A stretch of 64,000 bases of DNA, from contig CP136061.1 of the NCBI GenBank assembly GCA_032622095.1, forward strand, positions 213,312,373-213,376,372, in the 5' to 3' direction. A model generated the notes under the pieces. The model worked only from the letters and a program-made list of their open reading frames with translations, searched no databases and was not told where the DNA came from. This stretch comes from Siphonodentalium dalli. Its lineage: Eukaryota > Mollusca > Scaphopoda > Gadilida > Siphonodentaliidae. Below are positions 56,005 through 64,000 of this stretch, in pieces (position 1 is the stretch's first letter; each line of letters begins with the position of its first letter). The position numbers and the translations under genes were made by a program.

Positions 56005-56163
56005 TAAATTCACCCTCTGGGGACCTCATTCTGCAAATGACAAGACAAAATATTTGCAGGCTTGCATATATTCATGCAACTCATTTTTGTCATGAATATA
56101 TATTGACGGATGTGAATACCATGAGCGATGGATGGGAATAACTAATGTGCATTCAACTTTCAG

Positions 56164-56408
56164 TTTCACAATCAGCAAACTTGGTCAAGTCTACGTACAG
56201 TATACTGAAATCTGCCAATTTGTGTCATTCTGAAGTTCTTGATGCAATATGCGGAATGGAGACTGACAAGGTTTACAGAATGATGTTGTGTGTAACTCTA
56301 ATGTCACATGCAATTATTAGAACCCAAAAGTATGAGTGTCTACATCATTCATTCAGAGATAGGATGATCTATGATCATTTGCGACAGCTTTGTCATCATG
56401 TGCGATAG
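56164..56408 (+). CDS. Possible terminal exon of an unidentified gene
   Basis: A plus-strand stretch follows an acceptor-like 'gcattcaactttcag' and stays open to a TAG at 56406-56408. It encodes about 80 residues, probably mostly helical (for example KSANLCHSEVLDAICGME and RDRMIYDHLRQLCHHV). Composition and length look coding, but I recognise no family. No polyA signal is close, since a MITE begins 176 bp on. It lies within the YRDC intron on the opposite strand. A donor-like GTTAGT directly follows the stop, so an alternative frame cannot be excluded. Confidence 0.4.
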
Positions 56409-56583
56409 GTTAGTATAGTGAAGTCTCAGGGCACAAAAAAAAAAGCATTGGGATCAGTAGAAACCATGGGAATTCAGCTGGTGGAAAAGATTTGATAAAA
56501 TTTGAATCTGGATAGCCAATTTCAAATCAAATCAGACAGAAGATTTTGAATCACATCGAATCGATTCCCAGGGACCTAAAAAA

Positions 56584-56799
56584 TACAGTAAAACCCTAAA
56601 TAATCGACTCCTTAACCACAGCAGAATTATGGGTAATTTTCAGGATTTAGTCGGATATATGGCTTGTTGCCATTCATCGGAAAGCTCTCAATGCAAGCTT
56701 TCCGATGAATGGCAACAAGCCATATTTCCGACTAAATCCTGAAAAATTACCCATAATTCTGCTGTGGTTAAGGAGTCGATTATTTATGGCATTATTGTA
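56584..56799. mobile_element. pogo/Tigger-type MITE with TA TSD
   Basis: The 212-bp element (56586-56797) is almost entirely two arms of about 100 bp. The left starts 'cagtaaaaccctaaataatc' and the right ends 'gattatttatggcattattg'; both flanks are TA. The arms meet at 'tctcaatgcaagc'. The TA target and a CAGTA-type end suggest Tc1/mariner-pogo mobilisation. Half copies lie at 46078, 49897 and 53771. Confidence 0.8.
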
Positions 56800-56822
56800 G
56801 TATAGACTGATAAAACACTCAC

Positions 56823-57018
56823 GTGTATAAATCTTTTATATCAGCCACACATATAGCCAGAGGATTTGATGATGGTCTGTGCTTCATATTGTATATATTC
56901 ATCACAGATTCTGAATTTTGAGCCAGGGCAGTGACTCCATATATAGTATCAGTGGGCACAGCTATTACGTTACCATTCTTCAAACTTTCTGCAGCTAACG
57001 AAACACACTTATTCATAT
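56823..57018 (-). CDS. YRDC: YRDC (threonylcarbamoyl-AMP synthase) internal exon, N-terminal part
   Basis: This 196-bp minus-strand exon lies between acceptor tttattttccag and donor GTGAGT (56822-56817). It enters in phase 1 and exits in phase 2, matching the start of the exon at 53305. It encodes the first half of the YrdC fold: an Ala/Leu helix, GNVIAVPTDTIYGVTALA (the conserved PTDT-YG block) and MKHRP...NPLAICV, carrying the K-x-R motif of the nucleotide/threonine site. Together the two exons cover most of the catalytic domain with all signature motifs intact, so the gene appears functional. The upstream exon, with any mitochondrial targeting sequence, was not found to the right. Confidence 0.93.
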
Positions 57019-57189
57019 CTGGAAAATAAATAAGGAAACTATAGTATACATTATCTGAGTGCATAAAAATAAGGGGTATTGGTCAGATTTTTTTTCTAAA
57101 TTTGCTCCCACTGCTTAATTTTTTGCATGTATAGCTAAATGATTGGCAATGTTATATAATCAGATTGCTTATGTTGGCCCATTGGCGTG

Positions 57190-57316
57190 CTCACTGCAGG
57201 ATCTATTCAAGTCTGTTCGTATGTAAACCAGCTAAGATATTGGGATATCGATATCATCTTGCTATCCCAATGTCTTAGCTGGTTTACGTACGATCAGACT
57301 TGGACTATGCAGGATC
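57190..57316. repeat. Foldback with ~55-bp arms
   Basis: 'gtaaaccagctaagatattg' near 57223 is the near-perfect reverse complement of 'atgtcttagctggtttac' near 57271, and the pairing continues outward ('gcaggatc' on both sides). The centre is 'gatatcgatatc', itself palindromic. Weaker matches extend to 'aatgattggc' and 'gccaatcatt' (57138-57329). Confidence 0.85.
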
Positions 57317-57329
57317 AGGCCAATCATTA

Positions 57330-58155
57330 ACATGGATGTTTTTGTGCATATTTTTGAGATGCCTGTTACGTATTATTGTGATTGTGAGCATTTTCTTTTC
57401 CTTGGTCAAATCCGATGTGCATGTCTTCCCAGAAATATTTTGGGGTACAAAATAATAAATATGAATCAAGTACACCTGTCAGGAAAACCTTCTATCAATT
57501 AATATAAATTTGATTTTATAGGCTATTTTTTAGGGGCTAAGAAGGAAATTTGCACAAAAAAGTTTAGAGCAAAAGCATACAAGAAGGAGAACTTGCATTT
57601 CAACTTAGATTTCACCACCATATTATATTCAAAATAAACAATTTACTATGCCTTTTAATATAGACTAATTATTATTTGAAATCTTGATTAATTTAAAACA
57701 TATATTATTGTAATTGTGAACCGGAAGAGATAGACCATTTTTAAGCCACATGTTCTAATTTTGACCATTGTTAACAATTAGACTGTGGAACAAACTGAAC
57801 ATTCTATTTGTTTTGAACATGTGTCTCACAGTGTGTCTCTACAGTGCCTCTACAGGTATCATGGCTCAATTTAACTGGATTTGCATCGCAATTTTCGATG
57901 CAATTTCCAATTTCTGCAACCAATTTACAATGAAAAAACCTGTATTGGTATGGAATGCTACATTGAAATATGTAAAATCTACCCAGTGCTGCAAAATGCT
58001 ATATTAAATCGACCCCTGGGTATATGAAGTCAACGTTAACTAATGAAAGTCAGTTTTCACAACCCATTTCATCAAATATTTGATACACAATATACGATAC
58101 ACTCATCTCCCATTCCCTATTATTATACATGTTGTTGATAAATTTGGTTCCGGTG
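57330..58155. other. Gap without a supported gene
   Basis: AT-rich. It was searched for the first YRDC exon on the minus strand without success. Confidence 0.3.
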
Positions 58156-58159
58156 TCAA

Positions 58160-58400
58160 ATTATTAAATCCTTATGTTTCCAATTTCTGTTACTGTGCAT
58201 CTTGATGAACTGCACATGTATATGCAAAGTCGGATAGGCCAAGTTTGTGCGTTTCCGCTAATTCCGTTTGATGCATTAATATTTCCTGTGAAGTGACCTC
58301 CGTAACTATCAACTGTATTATATTAAAGAAATATTCCGATTGGATGCTCTGGATTTCTGTAGCTAGTCGCAAGACGCCAATGGACCACAGTGCCATGATG
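58160..58400 (+). repeat. Dispersed repeat (empty-site copy of 50090-51880)
   Basis: 'ctgtgcatcttgatgaactg'-like, 'gaagtgacctccgta' and 'attccgattggatgctct' sequence collinear with 50120-50278 plus 51815-51850, uninterrupted at the insertion point. Confidence 0.75.
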
Positions 58401-58582
58401 CCATCCTTGCATGGTATATTTGTTGTAATGTCTGCAATGCTCTGCATATTTAATCCTCATTGACAATCACAACCCCTCTGTGTTGATATTTGTGTTTACA
58501 CCCTGCATCACTTCTGCTGCATTATATCAGTTGTTCCAACGATAGGAGCTGAAGATCAGTGTGAGCTCACAAGATATCTGTG

Positions 58583-58905
58583 GCCAAAAAAAAAATACCT
58601 GTGTTTAGGGTTTCCCTACCTACTCTAGAAAAAGGTGCCTACCCAAAACTTTTATTGGACTGTAGACACAGATAAATATTTTTTCTCAGTGGGAAGGGCA
58701 TCGAAAGGTCTGATTAATTCAAGATTAACAATATTTAGTATTGAACCTTTCAATTAATCTGAATTGTGAAGCTTTCTAGATTGAATGGTCAATGACCCAA
58801 TGGAATTCAGAATTAAAAAATTTGAAAAAAAATTCCCTACCTACCTACTCTTATTATATCGGTCCATGTATTAAACCCTAAACACAGGTATTATTTTTTT
58901 TTACA
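58583..58905. mobile_element. MITE related to the 50.3 kb Harbinger-type element
   Basis: The ends are 'aaaaaaaatacctgtgttta' and its complement near 58870-58897, then 'gtttccctacctact' and 'ccctacctacctact' subterminally. The 50279 element has the same end-plus-'ggtaggtaggg' order. No coding content; TSD not clear. Confidence 0.65.
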
Positions 58906-59014
58906 TTGTCTTAAACAATGCAGAAGTTTGACAATTTTGTTGTAATTACCAAGCGTTTTATCCGACTAGCCAGGTACTGTAAAAAAAAAACAGAAAGATA
59001 ATATCTACTACTCA

Positions 59015-60442
59015 ATTTGTCGAGGATGTTTTTGCTGAATCTGTGACTTCTTCACCCGACCATGGTAGGGATCTTTAACATGCACATATTGTTGCACACG
59101 GGAAAGCCATTTACAGGTAGGACCAGCTCCAGATCTGATGGTGTGCACAGCCTAATGTAATCCCTAGTCATGACATTAGTATTGAGAGGAGCGGAGGTAC
59201 CGGTTACGGCGGTATGAAATTCGCACAGCACGTATTTTTCAAATTCTGAGATTCTTTTGCTTCTGGAATCATTCTCAGAGAACCAATCGTGGCATAGTTG
59301 ATAGGGTTGAAATGATTAATCGACTAGTCGTAGACGACGCTGAAATGTCAGAACGTCGACTCTGAATTTTGCCGTCGACTAGTCGGAACATAGTGTATTA
59401 GTTCCATGTATAACGTTTTCAAGATCGATTCCGACATAAACGGTGTTAACTGCGCATAAGTTACGGTAAGTATAATGTTTGGTGGCACCCGGAATTGACA
59501 GTGTTACTAGTATAGACACACACGGTGACCCGACTATTAATTGAAAGAATGAAATTGACAACACAATGTCTCACTCGTCGTTTGAAGTCAAAAGACATCA
59601 CTGCGACATGATGGCAATGATTGACGCGGCTTTATCGTTTGTCGGAGACCGCTTTGATCTAGACACTGTGTATATTTCAATTGATCAATTGAAGGTCGCT
59701 TTAGGTAACATCATTGTTGCTACCGTATATAAATGATACTGACATTAAGAACCTGGCTATCGTATTCTACAACATAGCCTATTCTATAGGGCGTATTTAG
59801 TCGGAACATTAACATTTTATAGTGACACCGCTCGGCACCGGTTTATTGGTGATCACGTGACTAAACGAAATCTCGAACGCTGATATCAAATTTAAAACCT
59901 GTATAAATGATCGAGTTTCTAATCATTATCCACCACATGTCTAATTATATAATTACATTCAGTGTGTTGGATAAATATCAAGATGTTTATTTCCCAAATA
60001 AATTGGTGTCTATGCAGGGAAATGCGCTACGCAATGGACCGTCATTGCATCAGTCATCAGTGTACGCCATGTACGATGAATTTTCCGTACCATGTTATGT
60101 TTGAAAGTTTTTATATCGTGTACCGACTAGTCGACGCAACGCGACTTTTGGGTCTCGACTAGTCGACTCTGAAATTCACTAATCGTTTCAACACTAATAG
60201 TTGATTCATGATGCCCATGGCTACTGGTATATATGATGGTACTGGGGATGCAGATGGAGACACAAAGTCCGACAGATAATATGTCTAATTCGAACCCTCA
60301 ACCATGATACTAGTATGTCAAAGTTGAAGCCCACAATTGCACAAACCAACTTAGGTCAACATGACCGCTTTCGCAGATTGCTGCTTCCAGTAGAAGGATA
60401 CGCACTACGTTCATGACTGAACTAAAACCAACTGAGCTATCC
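59015..60442 (-). mobile_element. tRNA-derived SINE (minus strand), split by a hAT element
   Basis: On the minus strand a box-A-like 'ggatagctcagttgg' (60442-60428) and a later 'gagggttcgaa' (60299-60289) form a tRNA-like head with an unusually long gap. The body continues past the hAT insertion (59294-60204) into 'ggctttcccgtgtgcaac' and 'gtgcatgttaaagatccct' near 59070-59120. I recognise that word order as a conserved SINE domain common in invertebrate genomes. The tail fades near 59015. Confidence 0.65.
59294..60204. mobile_element. hAT element (895 bp) with perfect 8-bp TSD
   Basis: The element at 59302-60196 starts 'tagggttgaaatgatta' and ends with the complement-like 'taatcgtttcaacacta'. 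The exact duplication 'atagttga' lies at 59294-59301 and 60197-60204. The subterminal region repeats 'cgactagtcg' (59340, 59388, 60125, 60157), probable transposase binding sites. A short ATG frame (about 59566-59735) inside has no recognised domain. It is a non-autonomous hAT inserted in a SINE. Confidence 0.92.
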
Positions 60443-60449
60443 GTTCATT

Positions 60450-61350
60450 TACATGTGATGTCTATTGTCAAGCAGGGACCATATTATTAGCAGTTAACAC
60501 ATTTCAATATTGTGAACTGATTTTGATAAGAATTTCCAACAAAGAGAGTGTGAATTTAATCACATTACCGATACTGTGAGTTTACCTATTTCCGATACTC
60601 CATTCCCCAAGCAGATTGATTTCTCCATCTCTCGCCAGTCTCGGGTGACAATTCTTACTGTCCTCATATGTCTCGTTACATTACGAATGATTGTATGGAG
60701 GTATTTCATCATATACTACATTTTTATAACAGATATGGCAATTTTAGACATGATTCATGACACAATTTTCAGACAATTTCGTTCATTTCGTTCATGTTGC
60801 ATCACCTGGGCGCATCCATTTTTGTTGGTCGTGTTCATTGGGATCAAAATTGAGCGTTATCAATAAAAGCAACCGCAATCTAGAGTTACTTCGCTTGTAA
60901 CAGTATCAGCATCAGACATCGTTTTTTTCGGCGGAATGACGAACACTTTTTCCAAGAAAATTCTGAAAATTCAGGACCTGTTATTGAAATAGTATGCACC
61001 ACATGGTTTCATATTTTGTTCTGGTTTGAAACAATAGTCATGAAAAAGTTACTTTGTCTGCAAATATATTTTTTTACATTCTCCCTGCATGAACAATTCG
61101 CTCTGCCCATGACAAACAACAAACACAGATATCAATTGACTTCCGAAAAAAATTTCATCGATACTGACGATGCGGTTTTTCTACATCATGTGCATGTGAT
61201 AATCACCCCTGGTTTAGTGGTCCTGCCAATTAATTTGGTTAAGATGCTGATGGGTCCTGCCGCAGTGCAGCCTTCTGAGTTGCTGCAGGCTAATCCGAGT
61301 AATTTGAGAAACAGTGTCTGTAGGCTATGATCGAAATATTCATGAGCATA
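60450..61350. other. Gap without a supported gene
   Basis: Two plus-strand frames (60576-60866, and 61016-61330 with a hydrophobic start) are present but unrecognised and without splice or promoter context. Confidence 0.3.
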
Positions 61351-61357
61351 GATATTA

Positions 61358-61463
61358 ATTTTTTTTAAACGAAGTGGCCAAAGAGCGGTTTACCGTTCTT
61401 TAGCGCTGGGGGCTAAAGAACATCTATACTGCTCTTTAGCCATGCACTTCGTTAAAAAAAATG
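61358..61463. repeat. Foldback, 'acgaagtg' ends
   Basis: 'ttttttttaaacgaagtg' on the left pairs with 'cacttcgttaaaaaaaa' on the right; 'aaagagc' and 'gctcttt' continue the stem. An inner hairpin (gttctttagc / gctaaagaac) sits in the loop. Probably a roughly 100-bp MITE. Confidence 0.8.
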
Positions 61464-61731
61464 TAGGCCTACACATGCACGGTACAGATAACGTCACGTT
61501 GGCGCATTGCGTAAAATATTCGCACATCCAACATGGACGAGTAAGAAGGCATTTAAATTAATTAATGCAGGTTAAAGTATACGAAAATACCCAGCTCAGA
61601 ATATTTCCTGGCCAGTTTTATTCGCCAGTTGAAAAATGCATTGATTTGCCGAGAAAATATGGTTACATTTGACATACATTTATTTTATGAAGAGCGTTTC
61701 GTGTTCTTACTGTTAATAATCTCGAGGCTGA

Positions 61732-62452
61732 TACCCAGATAGCATGACTACGTTGGGCCAACGTTGGCATAATGTCGGCACGGTTGGCATTATGTTTGGT
61801 TGGGTTGACGTTGTTGGCCATTGGTTGGCCCAACGTATTTCTCCCAACCGTTGGAATTATAACGTTGGCCCAACATTGGGCCAACGCGAACATGCCAACG
61901 GAATTATCTGCAGTAAATTTGTTGGGTTGGCGTGGTTGGCCCTTGGTTGGCCCAACGTATTACTCCCATCCGTTGGAATTATAGCGTTGGACCAACATTG
62001 GGCCAATGCGAACATGTCAATGGAATTTAATGTGCACAGCACACTGGTTGGGTTTATATATTACGTGGTTGGCCCTGGGTTGACCGCAAGGTATTCCTCC
62101 CATGCAACAGTTGGAATTATAACGTTGGTACAATGTTGGGCCAACGCTAAAAGCTTCATGGCAGTCCAATTAAATAAAGCGTACATGTGATACATCTCAA
62201 AGGGCACGATATGCAGATCAACGATACGCCGATACTTAATGTTCCGTAAACATCATTATGAGTGTGTACAATCATTGTTGACGCAATATATGCAACGATA
62301 TGCCATAAAATACGTTGGATTTTGTTGGTTGGTATATCGTTGGCACAGAATCGTTGGCCCAACGTTGTAATGCCAACGCAAGTGACGTTGGCCCAACCAT
62401 TCAGATGGTGGTTGTGCCAACGTTGGCCCAACCATGTCATGCTATCTGGGTA
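61732..62452. mobile_element. ~0.72 kb element with CCCAGATAGC termini and internal repeats
   Basis: The ends are 'cccagatagcatga' (61734) and 'tcatgctatctggg' (to 62450), perfect inverted repeats flanked by TA on both sides. The left half contains three or four tandem copies of a unit of about 125 bp built on 'cgttggcccaac' and 'gttggaattata'. Further 'ttggcccaacgt' palindromes lie at the right end. There is no transposase, so it is non-autonomous. The superfamily is not assigned from the termini alone. Open frames across it are repeat-driven. Confidence 0.85.
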
Positions 62453-62454
62453 TG

Positions 62455-63890
62455 GCGATATAATACTATAGTATCAGGGACTAATCCATGCAGGGTTCGG
62501 GCACCATTGAGGATGGCATATGGTGGGTGTTCCCTTCCCTTTTAATGTGATACACACCGCTATTTAGCGTTTGGCGTGTCAGCATGTAGTGTTTGTCACC
62601 AACGAGTGGTATATGGTACCGTTCTTTAAAGTCAATGCTAACCAGCGGTATATATATACCGTTCATTAGGCTAGCGTAACGTCCCAAACTCTTGTTACGC
62701 GGGACCACTTATAACATGCATATATAATATGAATCGTACGTGACACGTAGTGCAGCAACTACACACGCTGTGCCTCATAATTGCCTTTAATCGGCGACAT
62801 AACGCTAAGAATAATTTGTGTAACATCATGCAGTGGGCACGACGGAGCTGACATGATAACCTGGCAAGACGGGTGGTGGACAGTCCAATCTTGTCTGGAT
62901 TCTGGCCCACAAATCCAAAATGATGGCAGAAACCGTGTCATGACGCCTTCATTTTTCATAAACCTAACCAACGAAATTGGTCTAAATTAAATTAATAGTC
63001 CTAAATCACATGGGAATTCTTCATAAGTTGTGAAGTAGCTACTTTCATTTTCATCGCGATGCTCCTTTCCCGATTCCGCGTTTTTGCCATCTCCACACTG
63101 TTGCTAACCGGAAGTCACGTGGTAATTTCTGCAAAATCCATACCCGCGATCTTTGAAAAATCACTGATGGATATAGAAAAATATATATGACGTCATTCAC
63201 CTGCGCCGAAGGTATAAACAGCCATCTGGTGGTTGCTATTATAAGCCAGGTTCAGCCACACGTACTTGTAACTTGTAACGTGTTATATGCATGGTATTGC
63301 TATGGGGATGCATGGGTTGCAATAGGCTGTAAAAGCCACAGGTTCCTATGAACAATACTAAATTACCATTACTATACTAGTAATGTATATCCTATATAGT
63401 CTATATTGGTATTTTAGATTTATCCCCAGGATCCTGTGGTAAAGTCGCACGATTTCATGTCGCCAAACCGACACGTTTGTCGGACAACGTACAGCGAAAT
63501 GTATAAACAATAGTTGGTGATGAAAACAAACAGCATTGTCTCCGTACCATGCACGTTGGCTGGGAGAATAACGTATACTAAGCCACAATGGGACCCACCA
63601 ACGATATGCTTAATTGGCTTCAATTAAATAAAACAATGTAGGGGAAATGCAAGTTAATGCTTCATAATGTTTGCCATCAAGAAGTCTGAACATTTTGTTG
63701 TGTGACGAACCCACCTTAGATGAATATTGTCACGCCCACGCCGAGCACATTTAATTTGACAAAAAGTTAATTAATACTGATTAGAACGACCCCATTTGCA
63801 TTGTTTTGTTTTATTCGTGGATGCAGACATCGTGCATGTGCATAGTATGGAAGCGTATTAGTGCCACATAAAAATAAAAATTTGGGTCCC
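62455..63890. other. Gap without a supported gene
   Basis: 'gcgccgaaggtataaacag' near 63205 is TATA-like, with nothing convincing downstream. Minus-strand frames at 62695-62971 and 63358-63623 are unrecognised. Confidence 0.3.
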
Positions 63891-63894
63891 AGTA

Positions 63895-64000
63895 TGTCCT
63901 AATTAGGAGATAGTAAGTCCTAATTAGGAGATAGTAAGTCCTAATTAGAAGATAGTAAGTCCTAATTAGGAGATAGTATCTCCTAATTAGGACTTAGTAT
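63895..64000. repeat. 21-bp satellite with palindromic core, reversing at the window edge
   Basis: Four copies of 'agtaagtcctaattaggaga' plus t run in tandem. The last visible copy is inverted ('atctcctaattaggactt'). The 12-bp core tcctaattagga is itself a palindrome. The array continues beyond the window. Confidence 0.9.

Larger units (their letters stand above)
54231..56064 (+). mobile_element. MITE of the 'gcagaatgag' family, interrupted by a hAT element
   Basis: 54231-54626 and 56005-56064 are the two parts of one long-form MITE: it opens 'caagcctgcatacag' and closes 'tatttgcaggcttg'. The break falls in the word 'atcatcac', which is duplicated by the hAT insertion. Confidence 0.85.
53306..56822 (-). 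other. YRDC: YRDC intron (3.5 kb)
   Basis: Intron between the two identified exons, with compatible phase (2+1) and GT/AG ends. It holds the 53.3 kb dispersed repeat, a half pogo-type MITE, the hAT-in-MITE nest, a full pogo-type MITE and a possible plus-strand exon. Confidence 0.85.

Noticed and set aside
58190-58447. Minus-strand frame considered as the first YRDC exon
   Set aside because: It lies within a dispersed repeat also found at 50.1 kb and has no match to the family's N-terminus.
61744-62190. A 148-codon open frame rich in TLGQRW-like repeats
   Set aside because: Translation of the gttggcccaac tandem repeats within a non-autonomous element.

Overview
This is an AT-rich, intron-containing animal genome window with very low gene density. 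It looks like a marine lophotrochozoan, most probably a mollusc. The reasons are: split host exons with GT/AG splice sites and metazoan orthology (SOBP, YRDC); a broken non-LTR retrotransposon; tRNA-derived SINEs; several families of cut-and-paste transposons and MITEs; long simple repeats; and dispersed repeats ending in CAGA or CCGT microsatellites, a style I associate with molluscan genomes. The species is inference. There are no bacterial features: no operons, Shine-Dalgarno sites or CRISPR.

Host genes. Two protein-coding genes can be named, both on the minus strand. SOBP (sine oculis-binding protein) has its first coding exon at 21653-21832 and its second at 8520-8712, separated by a 12.9 kb intron; later exons, including the FCS zinc fingers, must lie left of the window. 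YRDC (threonylcarbamoyl-AMP synthase) has two phase-compatible internal exons at 56823-57018 and 53071-53305; its first and last exons were not found. A few other stretches look coding but could not be named (56164-56408 plus; 29477-29797 minus; 47795-48022 plus).

Layout. 1-8.5 kb: a large perfect-arm foldback, diverged tandem repeats, dispersed repeats and a (GA)n tract. 8.5-21.8 kb: the SOBP intron, holding a LINE 3' end, a 0.75 kb (GAT)n tract, two copies of a long-TIR family (one with nested insertions), a hAT-type MITE with an exact 8-bp target-site duplication (TSD), and piggyBac-type MITE pieces. 22-36 kb: MITEs, a frameshifted LINE reverse transcriptase (25.5-27.5 kb), G-homopolymer repeats, and a 605-bp foldback rich in the ttcgctt/gaagcgaa motif. 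36.7-41.6 kb: a 4.9 kb head-to-tail array of two related repeat units (A A B B A B A B), with internal 131-bp and 122-bp subrepeats packed with nuclear-receptor-like and NRF-1-like motifs. 41.6-53 kb: a tRNA SINE, a (GAT)n tract and a cluster of MITEs, including two TTA-flanked PIF/Harbinger-type elements. 53-57 kb: YRDC exons, with an intron containing a hAT transposon (degraded transposase C-terminus) inserted inside an older MITE. 57-64 kb: a SINE split by a second hAT element with an exact 8-bp TSD, a 0.7 kb element with CCCAGATAGC termini, and a 21-bp satellite that turns over at the window edge.

Most of the sequence is mobile DNA. The strongest evidence comes from nested insertions, exact TSDs and related empty sites elsewhere in the window. 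All family names rest on terminal sequence, TSD length and the short protein motifs visible; no database search was possible.
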